NCBI RefSeq assembly: GCF_048066175.1
Contig: NZ_JBLTXA010000001.1
Coordinates: 62,001-126,000 of the forward strand
DNA from: Niveispirillum fermenti
Lineage (GTDB): Bacteria > Pseudomonadota > Alphaproteobacteria > Azospirillales > Azospirillaceae
DNA: 64,000 nt
Direction of reading: 5' to 3'
Below are positions 8,585 through 17,648 of the stretch, in pieces. How positions within the stretch are numbered: position 1 is the first letter of the stretch; each line of letters starts with the position of its first letter. The translations under genes were made by a program, and so were the position numbers. The notes below the pieces were generated by a model. That model did not search any database. It was not told the DNA's origin and saw only the letters and a list, made by a program, of their open reading frames with translations.

Positions 8585-9259
8585 TTACGGCGCGTTCAGG
8601 GCGGTGGCCAGGGCCTGCGCCTCCGGCCGGTAGAAATGCCGATCGACCAGAATGGCGCGCGGGCTGGTCTGCTGGCCATAGAACTTGTCGTTGAACTCCC
8701 GCCGCGGCGCGATGACGGACCCTTCGATGGCCATGCCGCCGAACAGGCCGCTGGTCTTTGAATAGACATAGATATCGGCCGACAGGCCCACGGCATAGGA
8801 GGCCCCCACGCCCGTGCCCAGTTCACCGATGGCGACATTGGCATCCGCACCCAGCTTCACCTTGCGGTCCAGCACGGCGTCCAGACCCTTCTGCGTCATG
8901 ATCACCATCATCATTTCCGATGCCTGCCCCCCGAACTGAAGGCCGAAGCTGGCCTCTGCCAAGGTGTAGAAGGCCGGGCCGCTCCAGGCGCCATCATCGC
9001 CGCGGGCAACCATGACACCCGTGCCCCCGCCCCCGCCGATGAAAAAACCAGCCTGGATGACATTGGGCATGATCAGCACGGCCCGCGCCCGGCCGACCAG
9101 GGTCTTCAAATCCTTGTATTGCGGGTCCGTCAGCAGGGTCAGGGCCGTCACCCGCGCCCGCTCAACCATGAGTTCGGGTTCCGTCAGGGCCTGGGCCGGA
9201 CGCACCAGGGCGGTAACCGCCAGGGTCAGGCCGAACAGGGCCATCACGAAACGCTTCAT
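8585..9259 (-). CDS. SYLF (Ysc84/DUF500) domain protein, exported
   Basis: 224-residue protein with a signal peptide (MKRFVMALFGLTLAVTALVRPAQA) followed by a full SYLF domain, a lipid-binding module known from eukaryotic Ysc84/SH3YL1 and common in proteobacteria. The glycine-rich GGGGGTGVMVAR, the segment AEASFGLQFGGQASEMMM and the terminal FYGQQTSPRAIL are family hallmarks. It probably sits in the periplasm on a membrane. It is a single-gene unit. Confidence 0.88.
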   Translation of the reverse strand: MKRFVMALFGLTLAVTALVRPAQALTEPELMVERARVTALTLLTDPQYKDLKTLVGRARAVLIMPNVIQAGFFIGGGGGTGVMVARGDDGAWSGPAFYTLAEASFGLQFGGQASEMMMVIMTQKGLDAVLDRKVKLGADANVAIGELGTGVGASYAVGLSADIYVYSKTSGLFGGMAIEGSVIAPRREFNDKFYGQQTSPRAILVDRHFYRPEAQALATALNAP

Positions 9260-9326
9260 CTTGCTGCTCCCTTACTATAGGCAACCATCTTTTCATGCCC
9301 GCAATGCCTAGCCAAGGCAAGCGGCC

Positions 9327-9947
9327 CTAACAGGGCGGAATATTGGCACCGATAAGGCGCCATTGGCCATCCCCCCCGCCCTCCATAGCCATATGGTCCA
9401 ACCGGAACAGGTGCCAGTGATCCACGGCAACGGCCAGCGCCGCCCCCGGCGTCAGGCCCAGCGCCAGCGCCAGGGCGGCACGGATGGGCCCGGCATGGCC
9501 GACCATCACGACATCGCGACCGGCAAGGGCCACCGTCTCCCGCCGGATGGCTGCCGCCACCCGCCCGGACAGGGCGGCGAAACTTTCGCCGTCCGGTGGC
9601 GCATTGCCGGCCGGGTCGTGCCAGAATCGTTCGGCTGTCGCCCGCTCGTTCTCCCAAACCTCCGCATGCGTCCGGCCCTGCCACCGACCGAAATCCTGCT
9701 CCGTCAGGTCGGCGACGCAGCGGGTCGCCACGCCGGGGGCCAGCACGGCAGCCGACCGGATGCTGCGCACCAGGGGACTGGTCAACCAGACAGCATCCGC
9801 AGGCAGGCGATGACGGGCGCCATTGATCATTTCGATATCGGAAAGATCCACATCCACGTCCAGCCGCCCCGCCATGGCGCCCGGGGGCAGCCGAAGGGGG
9901 GCATGCCGTATCCACCACCAGCGGGTGACCAAGCCGGCAAGGGTCAT
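9327..9947 (-). CDS. cobC: histidine phosphatase, probable alpha-ribazole phosphatase
   Basis: 206-residue phosphoglycerate-mutase-fold phosphatase. The catalytic WIRHAP (Arg14-His15), the EQDFGRWQG motif and the second histidine in VMVGHAGPIRA are present. It overlaps cobS by ATGA (9944-9947), so the two are translationally coupled. That context supports dephosphorylation of alpha-ribazole 5'-phosphate or cobalamin 5'-phosphate in late B12 synthesis, rather than another histidine-phosphatase role. Confidence 0.85.
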   Translation of the reverse strand: MTLAGLVTRWWWIRHAPLRLPPGAMAGRLDVDVDLSDIEMINGARHRLPADAVWLTSPLVRSIRSAAVLAPGVATRCVADLTEQDFGRWQGRTHAEVWENERATAERFWHDPAGNAPPDGESFAALSGRVAAAIRRETVALAGRDVVMVGHAGPIRAALALALGLTPGAALAVAVDHWHLFRLDHMAMEGGGDGQWRLIGANIPPC

Positions 9948-10750
9948 GTCGAAACCGGAATGAGCGCGGCCAGGCCCAGCAGGAAGGCGATTTCCGCCAT
10001 TTGCTGCCCGGCCCCCAGCACATCACCGGTGATCCCGCCGATCTGCCGGCGGGCCAGCCGCGTCAGGGCCCAGACGGCAGCGGCCGAACCCGCCATGATC
10101 CCCAGGCTGGACAACCCGCTTTCAAGGTTCAGCTTGCCCAGCGCCGAACTGGCCAGGGTGAAACCGATCAGCAGGGCGACCAGGGCGCGGGCCCGGTCGG
10201 GCCGGCCCTGGCCGGCCGAGACACCCTGGCTCCTGGCATCGGGCAAGGCCAGCTTCATCAGCGGCAGCAGGCCACGCGAAAAGGCGTGTGCCCCGATCAG
10301 GGCCAGTGCGACGGTCCGGGGATCAGCCAGCGTGGCCAGCACACCGACCCTTGCCAGCACCGCCAGGATCAGCGCCATGGCGCCATAGGTCCCGACGCGG
10401 CTGTCCTTCATGATGGAAAGCTTCGATGCCGTATCGCGGCCGCCACCGAAGCCATCGGCCACATCGGCCAGCCCGTCCTCGTGCAGGGCACCGGTCAGCC
10501 AGGTCAGGGCCGCCACGGTCACCACGGCCGCCAGGGCCGGTGACAGGCCGGTCATGCAAAGCAACCAGAAGGACAATCCGCCGCCGGCCCCGATCAGCCC
10601 GCCAACGATCGGAAACCAGGGCAGCGCACGGCGATCCAGGTCCGCCGGCCACTCCCCCTTCCAACGCAGGGGCAGCCGGGTCAGGAAGATCACGGCGGCC
10701 ATGAATTCCGCAAGCGGCTGTGGCCTGTGCTGCTTTGTTGCATCGCTCAT
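9944..10750 (-). CDS. cobS: adenosylcobinamide-GDP ribazoletransferase (cobalamin synthase)
   Basis: 268-residue integral membrane enzyme joining adenosylcobinamide-GDP to alpha-ribazole. The conserved LHEDGLADVADGFGGG motif and the KDSRVGTYGAMAL segment identify CobS. Several hydrophobic helices follow. The ATG at 10750 (MSDATKQ) gives the family length; the frame is open further upstream. It is divergent from cobT with a 105-bp gap. Confidence 0.95.
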   Translation of the reverse strand: MSDATKQHRPQPLAEFMAAVIFLTRLPLRWKGEWPADLDRRALPWFPIVGGLIGAGGGLSFWLLCMTGLSPALAAVVTVAALTWLTGALHEDGLADVADGFGGGRDTASKLSIMKDSRVGTYGAMALILAVLARVGVLATLADPRTVALALIGAHAFSRGLLPLMKLALPDARSQGVSAGQGRPDRARALVALLIGFTLASSALGKLNLESGLSSLGIMAGSAAAVWALTRLARRQIGGITGDVLGAGQQMAEIAFLLGLAALIPVST

Positions 10751-10855
10751 GACATCGGTATAGGCCAGTGTGACTTTCACCGCCAGCACCGTTCCGGCCC
10801 CGGCCGGGAGGGCCAGCCGGTAACCATGTTCAGACACGTCACCCAGGAAGGCGCC

Positions 10856-11932
10856 ATGTCCGGCCATCACGACCATTCCCATCACCATCATGATGACGGC
10901 CTGCCCAGCCTGGACGAAATCCGCCGCGTGCTGCCGGAACTGCCGGGACCCGACCTTGAATCCGCCACCGCCGCCCTGCAGCGCGAACAGACATTGCTGA
11001 AGCCGGCGGGCGCGCTGGGCCGGCTGGAGGAACTTGTGCAGTGGCTGGCCACATGGCAGGCCAAGGCGCCGCCGGAACTGACCCACCCCCGCATCGTAGT
11101 GTTCGCCGGCGCGCATGGCATCGCGGCCCAGGGCGTGTCAGCCTATCCCCCGGCCGTCACGGGCCAGATGGTGCAGGCCTTCATCAATGGTCACGCGGCC
11201 ATCAACCAGTTGGCCGAATTGCACGATGCCGACCTGCGCGTGCATGAGATGGACCTGGACAACCCCACACAGGATTTCACCCAGGGTCCGGCCATGAACG
11301 AGGCGGCCTGCGCCCGTGCCGCCGCCTATGGCATGATGGCCGTGGAGCCGGGCCTGCACCTGCTGTGCCTGGGGGAGATGGGGATCGGCAATACGACATC
11401 GGCCGCCGCCTTGTGCGCCGCGCTTTTCGGCGGGCCGGCATCCGATTGGGTCGGCCCCGGCACCGGCGTGGATGCGGAAGGCGTGAAGCGCAAGATCGCC
11501 GTGGTGGAAGCCGGACTGGCCGCCAATCCGTCGGCGCTGACCGACCCGTTCGAAGCGCTGCGCTGTCTGGGGGGACAGGAACTGGCCGCCATCATGGGGG
11601 CCATCATCGCCAGCCGGCTGGCCCGCGTGCCGGTCGTGCTGGACGGTTTCGCCTGCACCGCTGCGGCGGCCGTGCTGTACAAGGCCGATCCGAAGGCGCT
11701 GGACCATTGCATCGTCGCCCATCGCAGCGCCGAACCTGGCCATACCCGCCTGCTGGCCGCCATCAACAAGCGTCCCCTGTTCGATTTCGACATGCGACTG
11801 GGCGAGGGCTCAGGCGCGGCCCTGGCCATTCCCGTGCTGAAATCCGCCCTGGCTTGTCACCTGAACATGGCCACCTTCGCCGAGGCGGGCGTGGCCCAGA
11901 AGGGTGAACGCCCGGCCGGCGCCATGCATTGA
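10856..11932 (+). CDS. cobT: nicotinate-nucleotide--dimethylbenzimidazole phosphoribosyltransferase
   Basis: 358-residue enzyme making alpha-ribazole 5'-phosphate, the substrate feeding CobC/CobS next door. Family motifs include KPAGALGRLE, VFAGAHGIAAQGVSAYP, GEMGIGNTTSAAAL and LGEGSGAALAIP. The start at 10856 follows AGGAAGG. The first residues form an unusual histidine-rich stretch (GHHDHSHHHHDD) before the conserved core, which could bind a metal ion. This tail is not part of the catalytic domain. Confidence 0.95.
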   Translation: MSGHHDHSHHHHDDGLPSLDEIRRVLPELPGPDLESATAALQREQTLLKPAGALGRLEELVQWLATWQAKAPPELTHPRIVVFAGAHGIAAQGVSAYPPAVTGQMVQAFINGHAAINQLAELHDADLRVHEMDLDNPTQDFTQGPAMNEAACARAAAYGMMAVEPGLHLLCLGEMGIGNTTSAAALCAALFGGPASDWVGPGTGVDAEGVKRKIAVVEAGLAANPSALTDPFEALRCLGGQELAAIMGAIIASRLARVPVVLDGFACTAAAAVLYKADPKALDHCIVAHRSAEPGHTRLLAAINKRPLFDFDMRLGEGSGAALAIPVLKSALACHLNMATFAEAGVAQKGERPAGAMH

Positions 11933-11950
11933 CCCGGGGGGATCCAAGGC

Positions 11951-13060
11951 ATGACCGGCATCGTCATCGACCGTGCCCTGCGGGCGCAATGCCAGACCTT
12001 CCTGCAGGGACACGGGGCCGTCACCCCACGCATCTGGATGGAACGGATGCTGGCCATGCCGGAAATGGACCTGCCCGGCGATGAATATGGTGCCGGCCCC
12101 ACCGTCACCGCCCTTCAGGATCAGGTGGCGGGGCTTCTGGGCAAACCGGCAGCGCTGTTCTTTCACAAGGCGGTGGTGGGACAGCAGGCCGTGCTGTTCG
12201 CGCACCGGGAACGCACGGGCCGGCGACTGGTGGCCGTCCATCCGCAAAGTCACATCGCCATCGACGAGACCGATGCCGTGGAGCGGCTGAGCGACATCCG
12301 GCTGGCCCGCATCGGCCCGGACGATGCGCCTTTCACGCTGGCCGACCTGCAAGGAATACACGAGCCGCTGGCCGCCGTCGTCGTGGAACTGCCGCTGCGC
12401 AATGCCGGCTTCCGGGCCACGTCCTGGACGGAACTGGTGGCCATATCCCAATGGTGCCGCGATCAGGGCATCGCCTTCCACCTGGACGGTGCCCGCCTCT
12501 GGGAGACGCAACCCTGGTACGGCCGCACGCTGGCGGAAATCGCCGCCCTGGCCGACAGCGTCTATGTCAGCCTTTACAAGGGGTTGGGCGCGCCGGGCGG
12601 TGCCATCATCGCCGGCCCCGCCGATCTGCTGGCTATGGCGACGCCCTGGCGCAGCCGCATGGGTGGCAATCTCTACAGCGCCTTTCCCTATATCCTGGGT
12701 GGGCTGGACGGTTTGCGCCGGTTCCTGCCACGCATGGCCGATTACCATGCCCATGCCATGGCGCTGGCCGCCGCGCTGGACGAACGCGACGCACCCCGGG
12801 CCGCAGACCGGGTGATGTGCAATTCCTTCCGGCTGGTCTGGCCCGTGGATGCCTCCGCCCTGGCAGATATCCTGGCCATGACGGCCCGTACCGACCGGTT
12901 TTGGGCGTTCGGCCGGGTTGTGCCCTTGCCGGTACGGGATTATTGCTACACCGAAATGGTGGTTGGCGAGGCGGCGATGCTGCACGCGCCGTCTGCCCTT
13001 GCCGACCGGTTCGCAACCTGGCTGGCCGCCGCAAGGGCGGTATCCGCCAAGGCTGGGTGA
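11951..13060 (+). CDS. low-specificity threonine aldolase/beta-eliminating lyase family, PLP-dependent
   Basis: 369-residue fold-type I PLP enzyme. The PLP lysine lies in SLYKGLGAPGGA (Lys210), and the preceding FHLDGARLWE is the classical aspartate/arginine segment of threonine aldolases. The N-terminus (PGDEYGAGPTVTALQ) also matches. It starts 18 bp after cobT and is probably cotranscribed. Threonine aldolase cleaves threonine to glycine and acetaldehyde, but the exact substrate of this divergent member is uncertain. Confidence 0.85.
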   Translation: MTGIVIDRALRAQCQTFLQGHGAVTPRIWMERMLAMPEMDLPGDEYGAGPTVTALQDQVAGLLGKPAALFFHKAVVGQQAVLFAHRERTGRRLVAVHPQSHIAIDETDAVERLSDIRLARIGPDDAPFTLADLQGIHEPLAAVVVELPLRNAGFRATSWTELVAISQWCRDQGIAFHLDGARLWETQPWYGRTLAEIAALADSVYVSLYKGLGAPGGAIIAGPADLLAMATPWRSRMGGNLYSAFPYILGGLDGLRRFLPRMADYHAHAMALAAALDERDAPRAADRVMCNSFRLVWPVDASALADILAMTARTDRFWAFGRVVPLPVRDYCYTEMVVGEAAMLHAPSALADRFATWLAAARAVSAKAG

Positions 13061-13132
13061 CCCGGCCGGCCCCGCATGCTAAGAACCCGCCGCCAGCCGG
13101 CAGCGGGGCCGGCAGCAGGGAGTGAGGGTGCG

Positions 13133-14428
13133 ATGAAGATTCTGGTCGTGGGGTCCGGCGGTCGTGAACATGCGCTGTGCTGGGCCGTCAAGCGTTCGCC
13201 CCTGTGCGACCGGCTCTATTGCGCGCCCGGCAATGCCGGCATTGCACAGGTGGCCGAATGCGTGCCGCTGGCAGCCAACGACGTGGCCGGCATCACGGCC
13301 TTTGCCCGCGCGCAGAACATCGATTTCGCCATCGTGGGGCCGGAAGAGCCGCTGGTCCTGGGCCTCGCCGACAGCCTGCGCGAAGCCGGCATCCCCACCT
13401 TCGGGCCGTCCGCCGCCGCCGCCGCCCTGGAAGGGTCAAAGGGTTTCATGAAGGATGCGGTGGCCCGGTTCGGTGTGCCCACCGCCGCCTATGGCCGGTT
13501 CACCGATGTGGCTGCGGCCAAGGAATTCGTTGCCCGGCAGGGGGCCCCCATCGTCGTGAAAACCGACGGCCTGGCCGCCGGCAAGGGCGTGACCATCTGC
13601 CAGACGGTGGAGGAGGCCTTTGCCGCCATCGACGAGGCCATGGTGGGTCGCCGCTTCGGGGATGCGGGGACCGAGCTGGTGATCGAGGAATTCCTGGACG
13701 GGGAGGAAGCCAGCTTCTTCGCCATCTGCGACGGTGTCCGTGCCGTGGCCCTGGCCGGCGCACAGGACCACAAGCGCGCCTATGACGGCGACCAGGGCCC
13801 CAATACGGGCGGCATGGGCACCTACAGCCCCGCCCCCGTCCTGACGCCGGCACTGGAAGCCCGCATCATGGAAGAAATGGTGCTGCCCACAGTGCGCGGC
13901 ATGGCGGCCGAGGGGAAGCCCTTCATCGGCGTGCTGTTTGCCGGCATCATGGTCGTGGCCGGCCCCGATGGGCAGCCCGTACCCAAGCTGCTGGAATATA
14001 ATGTCCGCTTCGGGGACCCGGAATGCCAGGTGCTGATGCGCCGGCTGAAGTCGGATCTGGTGCCGCTGCTGCTGGCCGCCGCCAACGGCGACGTGTCGGG
14101 CCAGCAGCCGCAATGGCATGACGAGGCCGCGCTGTGCGTCGTCATGGCCGCCGAAGGCTATCCGGGTGATTATGCGAAGGGCACGCGCATCGGCAATCTG
14201 GACAGCGCTGCTGTGGTCGATGGCGTGGAAATCTTCCACGCCGGCACCAAGGAAGGGGCCGATGGTACCATCCTGGCCAATGGCGGCCGCGTCCTCGGCG
14301 TCACCGCCATCGCCCCGCGCGTGGCCGACGCCCGGACAAGGGCCTATGAGGCCGTGGACCGCATCGATTGGAAGGAAGGTTTCTGCCGCCGCGACATCGC
14401 CTGGCGGGCCATGGCCCGGGGGCTGTGA
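13133..14428 (+). CDS. purD: phosphoribosylamine--glycine ligase
   Basis: 431-residue ATP-grasp enzyme of purine synthesis (GAR synthetase). It starts with MKILVVGSGGREHALCW. Family motifs include IVVKTDGLAAGKGV, the QDHKRAYDGDQGPNTGGMGTYSP signature and ENVRFGDPECQ-like YNVRFGDPECQV. The start at 13133 is the family start; no close start competes. A terminator follows. Confidence 0.97.
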   Translation: MKILVVGSGGREHALCWAVKRSPLCDRLYCAPGNAGIAQVAECVPLAANDVAGITAFARAQNIDFAIVGPEEPLVLGLADSLREAGIPTFGPSAAAAALEGSKGFMKDAVARFGVPTAAYGRFTDVAAAKEFVARQGAPIVVKTDGLAAGKGVTICQTVEEAFAAIDEAMVGRRFGDAGTELVIEEFLDGEEASFFAICDGVRAVALAGAQDHKRAYDGDQGPNTGGMGTYSPAPVLTPALEARIMEEMVLPTVRGMAAEGKPFIGVLFAGIMVVAGPDGQPVPKLLEYNVRFGDPECQVLMRRLKSDLVPLLLAAANGDVSGQQPQWHDEAALCVVMAAEGYPGDYAKGTRIGNLDSAAVVDGVEIFHAGTKEGADGTILANGGRVLGVTAIAPRVADARTRAYEAVDRIDWKEGFCRRDIAWRAMARGL

Positions 14429-14478
14429 GCCCCCCTGCCCCGGAACGGAATGGCCCTGGCCAGGAATGAACGACAACG

Positions 14479-14508
14479 ACCCCGCCGGTTTCGGCGGGGT
14501 TTCATTTT
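14479..14508 (+). terminator. Rho-independent terminator of purD
   Basis: A 9-bp stem (ACCCCGCCG / CGGCGGGGT) with loop GTTT is followed by TTCATTTT. It marks the last clearly chromosomal signal before the variable region. Confidence 0.88.
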
Positions 14509-14751
14509 GCGATATTGGGATGGTGACGGCGTCGGCAAGCCTTGCGGCGAACGATCCCCATCAAAGGGTCCCCAATCGAACCCGCCGGGCCAATCGAACC
14601 CGCCGGGTCGGGGCAGGCGTCATTTCCGCTGCTGTGGAATAAAGCATCCCGTAGCTCTGGTCCCATTACAAGTCATTGATTTTGTTCACATCAAGCCTGG
14701 CTCAGAAATCATCTCACGGCGAAAATCGTATCAAAAAACCTTTGCAACGAA
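14509..14751. other. non-coding left junction of the variable region
   Basis: About 240 bp without a credible gene. It holds a tandem 18-mer repeat (14572-14607), a 12-base match to the 5' end of the tRNA-Lys gene (14646-14657, inverse orientation) and then a drop to AT-richer sequence. The outer end of the Tn7-like module should lie here, but I cannot assign terminal repeats. Confidence 0.5.
14572..14607. repeat. tandem 18-bp direct repeat
   Basis: Two perfect adjacent copies of CCAATCGAACCCGCCGGG lie between the purD terminator and the transposition module. Function unknown; it may be a slippage product or a remnant of an insertion junction. Confidence 0.8.
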
Positions 14752-14785
14752 CTCAAAAGAAAAGCCCGCCGAATTACCGGCGGGC
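14752..14785 (-). terminator. Rho-independent terminator of the transposition operon
   Basis: On the minus strand, GCCCGCCG and CGGCGGGC (14764-14785) form an 8-bp stem with a 6-nt loop, followed by a TTTCTTTT tract. It lies about 20 bases past the tniQ stop, so it ends the leftward operon. Confidence 0.85.
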
Positions 14786-14805
14786 ATCAATCTTGAAACA
14801 AAATT

Positions 14806-16650
14806 TCACGCTCTCTGGAAGTCAGCCCTGAGGTAGAACGCCACCTCACCCACCCCGAACTTTATGGCCGGTTTCACAACTCCTCCCCGGAGTATCTGCC
14901 TGAGATATGTGGTTCCCAGTTCCTTGGCGGCCTGCCCAAACGTGACGTATGTTCGGCAGAAACTTTCCAGGTCATCCCGGTGAACAACGGCGCATTTGCG
15001 AGTGGTGACCGGATTGGTCAGGACCGCGTGCGGCAGCAGGCCCTTGGAAATAAGCGCCCAGGTAATCCCGTTTCCCCACTTCGTCTGTTCCCGGATCTGC
15101 TCCACGGTAAGGTATGGCCAGGGTTCCGTGCCAGGCGCCTCCCTGGCCAATACCCGGCGGACTTCATTTGGATCAACTGCCAGAGAACATTTGGACCCCG
15201 ACGGCCACGGGGCGACACGGGAAAATCCCCCTTCCAGCAGGATCCGCATGACATGAGCATAAGGCGCCCTGCACCGTTTGGCGGCATCGAAGATTTCGAC
15301 CATCCCATCCTCGACCGCCGGCATCGTCACCTGCATGGACAATCTTTTCAGGAAGTTGTCCAAATCCGCCTGAAGGAAGCCGTTGCAAAAGAAGCCTGCT
15401 TCAAGGCGGGAAAAGAACGGAACGACCAATCCTTCACGCATCAGCGCCAGGAACCGCGACCTGGGCATGCCCAAGTATGCCATCGCCTCGTTCTGGGGAA
15501 CCATGGACCGGAGCTGTTCGATTAGGGGGTCGACTTTCTCCGCCGGGAACGTGGTCCTGTCATTTGACAAGTTTTCATGCTCGGCGGTGATCAGTCCTCG
15601 TGCCGAAAGATACTGCCTCATCCTTGAACTTTTCATGTAGCAGGCAGTCGCAACGGTGGTTACCGACCAGCACCGGCGCCGCCCGATCGGTACGTCAAAG
15701 AAGGTATGCAATTCGCCTACGGGCAACGATTCCGCCACTTCCTCACGGATTGCGTCTCGGGCCAGGTTAAGGGACGCCTCGTCCTTTTCCGCCCGTAGCC
15801 AGTCATAGAGCAAGCCGAAGAAACGCTTTCCGCCCAACTCCCCGGAATTTTTCCAATTGGCGGCCATGGTCTTTCGAACGAAACCCCTGAACGACTCCTC
15901 GCCGCTAAGCATGATATCGCAGCCAATCGACGCTACGTCCGCTACGACCTCATCGTCCAGATCCCGGGTGGCAACCTTGGGTCCGAAGCGGGAGACGGCA
16001 CCGACGATCTCGCACAGGCGGACGGCCTTATGCATGGGGATGGAATCCAGCCACGGCGACGTTGAATCCCCCTCTCCATTCAGCCGGCGATACAGATACA
16101 CCTCCATGGACGATGGCGCCCGGGCGACCCGGTCAATGTCCCCAGCCACGATTCGACCAACATGCGGAGCGACCGCCCTGGCAAAATCAGCGCATTCGAT
16201 CATGTTCGTTTTAGCGCGACCGAGGGTAAGCAGTGCGACCCCGTGGACCGGGCATGACCTAAACCAAGAGAGTTGCCAATAAATGCGTTGAAACGGTGCA
16301 GACCGCCTTTGATCGATCTGGGCGGCAACATCCTCCGAGATGCAGTCAGGGCAGACACGCACGTGGGTGCGGAGCGAAGAAGCCACATTGACCATCTGGC
16401 CACGGAGCTGGAAACCGTGTCCTTCCCGCGATGTGAAGGAGTTGCGGCGTAAGGCGTGCGGGTCGGCACCGGAAACCGCTGCTAACTCCGCCAGCGCCTT
16501 CTCCTCTCCCGTCGCCACGGCCAGAAACTTGAACCCCATGTCCAGGCAGAAGCCATGGGCATCGCATCCGTTCCTGAATGCCAGCCGGGAGCAGAAGCTC
16601 GTCGGCGTCTCGTCTGGATGCAGCGGTACAGTCAAGGAAAGCATAGTCAT
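14806..16650 (-). CDS. tniQ: TniQ/TnsD-family target-site selector
   Basis: 614-residue protein. The N-terminal TniQ domain (LHPDETPTSFCSRLA start) carries the zinc-finger pattern CPDC (100-103) and CPVH (133-136), as in TniQ and TnsD. The long C-terminal part, rich in helix-turn-helix-like segments (PQNEAMAYLGMPRSRF, TFGQAAKELGTTYLRQ), is what a sequence-specific TnsD-like target binder would have. The start at 16650 overlaps the tnsC stop by ATGA. It completes the tnsA-B-C-tniQ set; the target site itself cannot be read from the protein. Confidence 0.88.
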   Translation of the reverse strand: MTMLSLTVPLHPDETPTSFCSRLAFRNGCDAHGFCLDMGFKFLAVATGEEKALAELAAVSGADPHALRRNSFTSREGHGFQLRGQMVNVASSLRTHVRVCPDCISEDVAAQIDQRRSAPFQRIYWQLSWFRSCPVHGVALLTLGRAKTNMIECADFARAVAPHVGRIVAGDIDRVARAPSSMEVYLYRRLNGEGDSTSPWLDSIPMHKAVRLCEIVGAVSRFGPKVATRDLDDEVVADVASIGCDIMLSGEESFRGFVRKTMAANWKNSGELGGKRFFGLLYDWLRAEKDEASLNLARDAIREEVAESLPVGELHTFFDVPIGRRRCWSVTTVATACYMKSSRMRQYLSARGLITAEHENLSNDRTTFPAEKVDPLIEQLRSMVPQNEAMAYLGMPRSRFLALMREGLVVPFFSRLEAGFFCNGFLQADLDNFLKRLSMQVTMPAVEDGMVEIFDAAKRCRAPYAHVMRILLEGGFSRVAPWPSGSKCSLAVDPNEVRRVLAREAPGTEPWPYLTVEQIREQTKWGNGITWALISKGLLPHAVLTNPVTTRKCAVVHRDDLESFCRTYVTFGQAAKELGTTYLRQILRGGVVKPAIKFGVGEVAFYLRADFQRA

Positions 16651-17648
16651 GCCGTCTTCCCCCGCTTGCGCTTGGGACGGGCCGGCAGCGCGGCGTCCAG
16701 GCGGGAGTTGGACGGTACGATCTCCTGCCAATCGGCCGCGAAGAAGATGTTGCTGTCTGCCGAACAATCCCGTTCCTCGGCATAGATCTCCGCGAAATGT
16801 TCCACGCCGACCACAGCGTCCGCCCCGGCTTGGGAGTGTGCGAACAGGACTGCACGCCTGACGAGCGTGATCGCCGATCCCAATCCCCATTCGGAAGCAA
16901 CGATCAGACGGTGGATGAATTCATCCGTCCCGATTTCGTCATGAATGGCCATTCCGGCATGGTTCGCCACGATTTCGTAGGCGATTTCCCGCACCAGATC
17001 CACATCGTCGGGAAATGCCAACGGCTGGAAGCGGAAAGTCTGGCTGCGACGCTCAACCTGGCGGTCGCCACTGATGAACGCCGACAGCACCGGGAGACCA
17101 GACAGAATCAAGCTGACGGCCCATTCCCTCTGCTGCATCGTGCTTTTCAGAACATCTCGCAGCTTGGTCAGCTCAGAGTCGCTCCCCCTTCCCAGGATAT
17201 GGTGGGCTTCGTCGAGCCAGATGAACCGAACGCCATGTTCCTTCAAATGATACCTGATCATTTCCCAGATGCGATGATCCGCAAGCTCCCGCTGCAACGG
17301 GTATCCAAGCCGTTCCAGGACTACCCGGCCAAGCTGCTTCAGCGTGCATGGGGAAGGCGTCGTCAGCCTCAGGAAGTTGCTGTCATCCAAGCCGTTGACG
17401 TGCTTGATGGCCTTCTCCATCGTCAACGTCTTTCCCGCGCCGGACCCACCAACGAGCGCCAGCATCCGACCCTCGGGGTGCTGGCTGGCGACCGCTACGG
17501 ACATGTCGTCGATGAAGTCCTGCAGGACTTGACGAAAGCGATCATCGCGGTCGGTGCTGAAATACTTGTCGACGATCCGCGCTGCCAGTGCCGTACGCCC
17601 GCAGGCGGTCTTCACGGGCGACGATGCGGTATAGTTTGTCATGTTCAT
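16647..17648 (-). CDS. tnsC: TnsC/TniB-type AAA+ transposition regulator
   Basis: 333-residue ATPase linking target selection to the transposase. Walker A is GGSGAGKT (67-74) and Walker B is FIWLDEAHH (142-150). The TniB-type layout has a short N-terminal region, the AAA+ core, and a lysine/arginine-rich C-terminal tail (RPKRKRGKTA). Both ends overlap the neighbouring genes by ATGA, so translation of tnsB, tnsC and tniQ is coupled. Confidence 0.9.
   Translation of the reverse strand: MNMTNYTASSPVKTACGRTALAARIVDKYFSTDRDDRFRQVLQDFIDDMSVAVASQHPEGRMLALVGGSGAGKTLTMEKAIKHVNGLDDSNFLRLTTPSPCTLKQLGRVVLERLGYPLQRELADHRIWEMIRYHLKEHGVRFIWLDEAHHILGRGSDSELTKLRDVLKSTMQQREWAVSLILSGLPVLSAFISGDRQVERRSQTFRFQPLAFPDDVDLVREIAYEIVANHAGMAIHDEIGTDEFIHRLIVASEWGLGSAITLVRRAVLFAHSQAGADAVVGVEHFAEIYAEERDCSADSNIFFAADWQEIVPSNSRLDAALPARPKRKRGKTA

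Noticed and set aside
10751..10855. Cobalamin riboswitch between cobS and cobT
   Set aside because: The gap is only 105 bp and lacks a recognisable B12 box or the usual length of about 200 nt.
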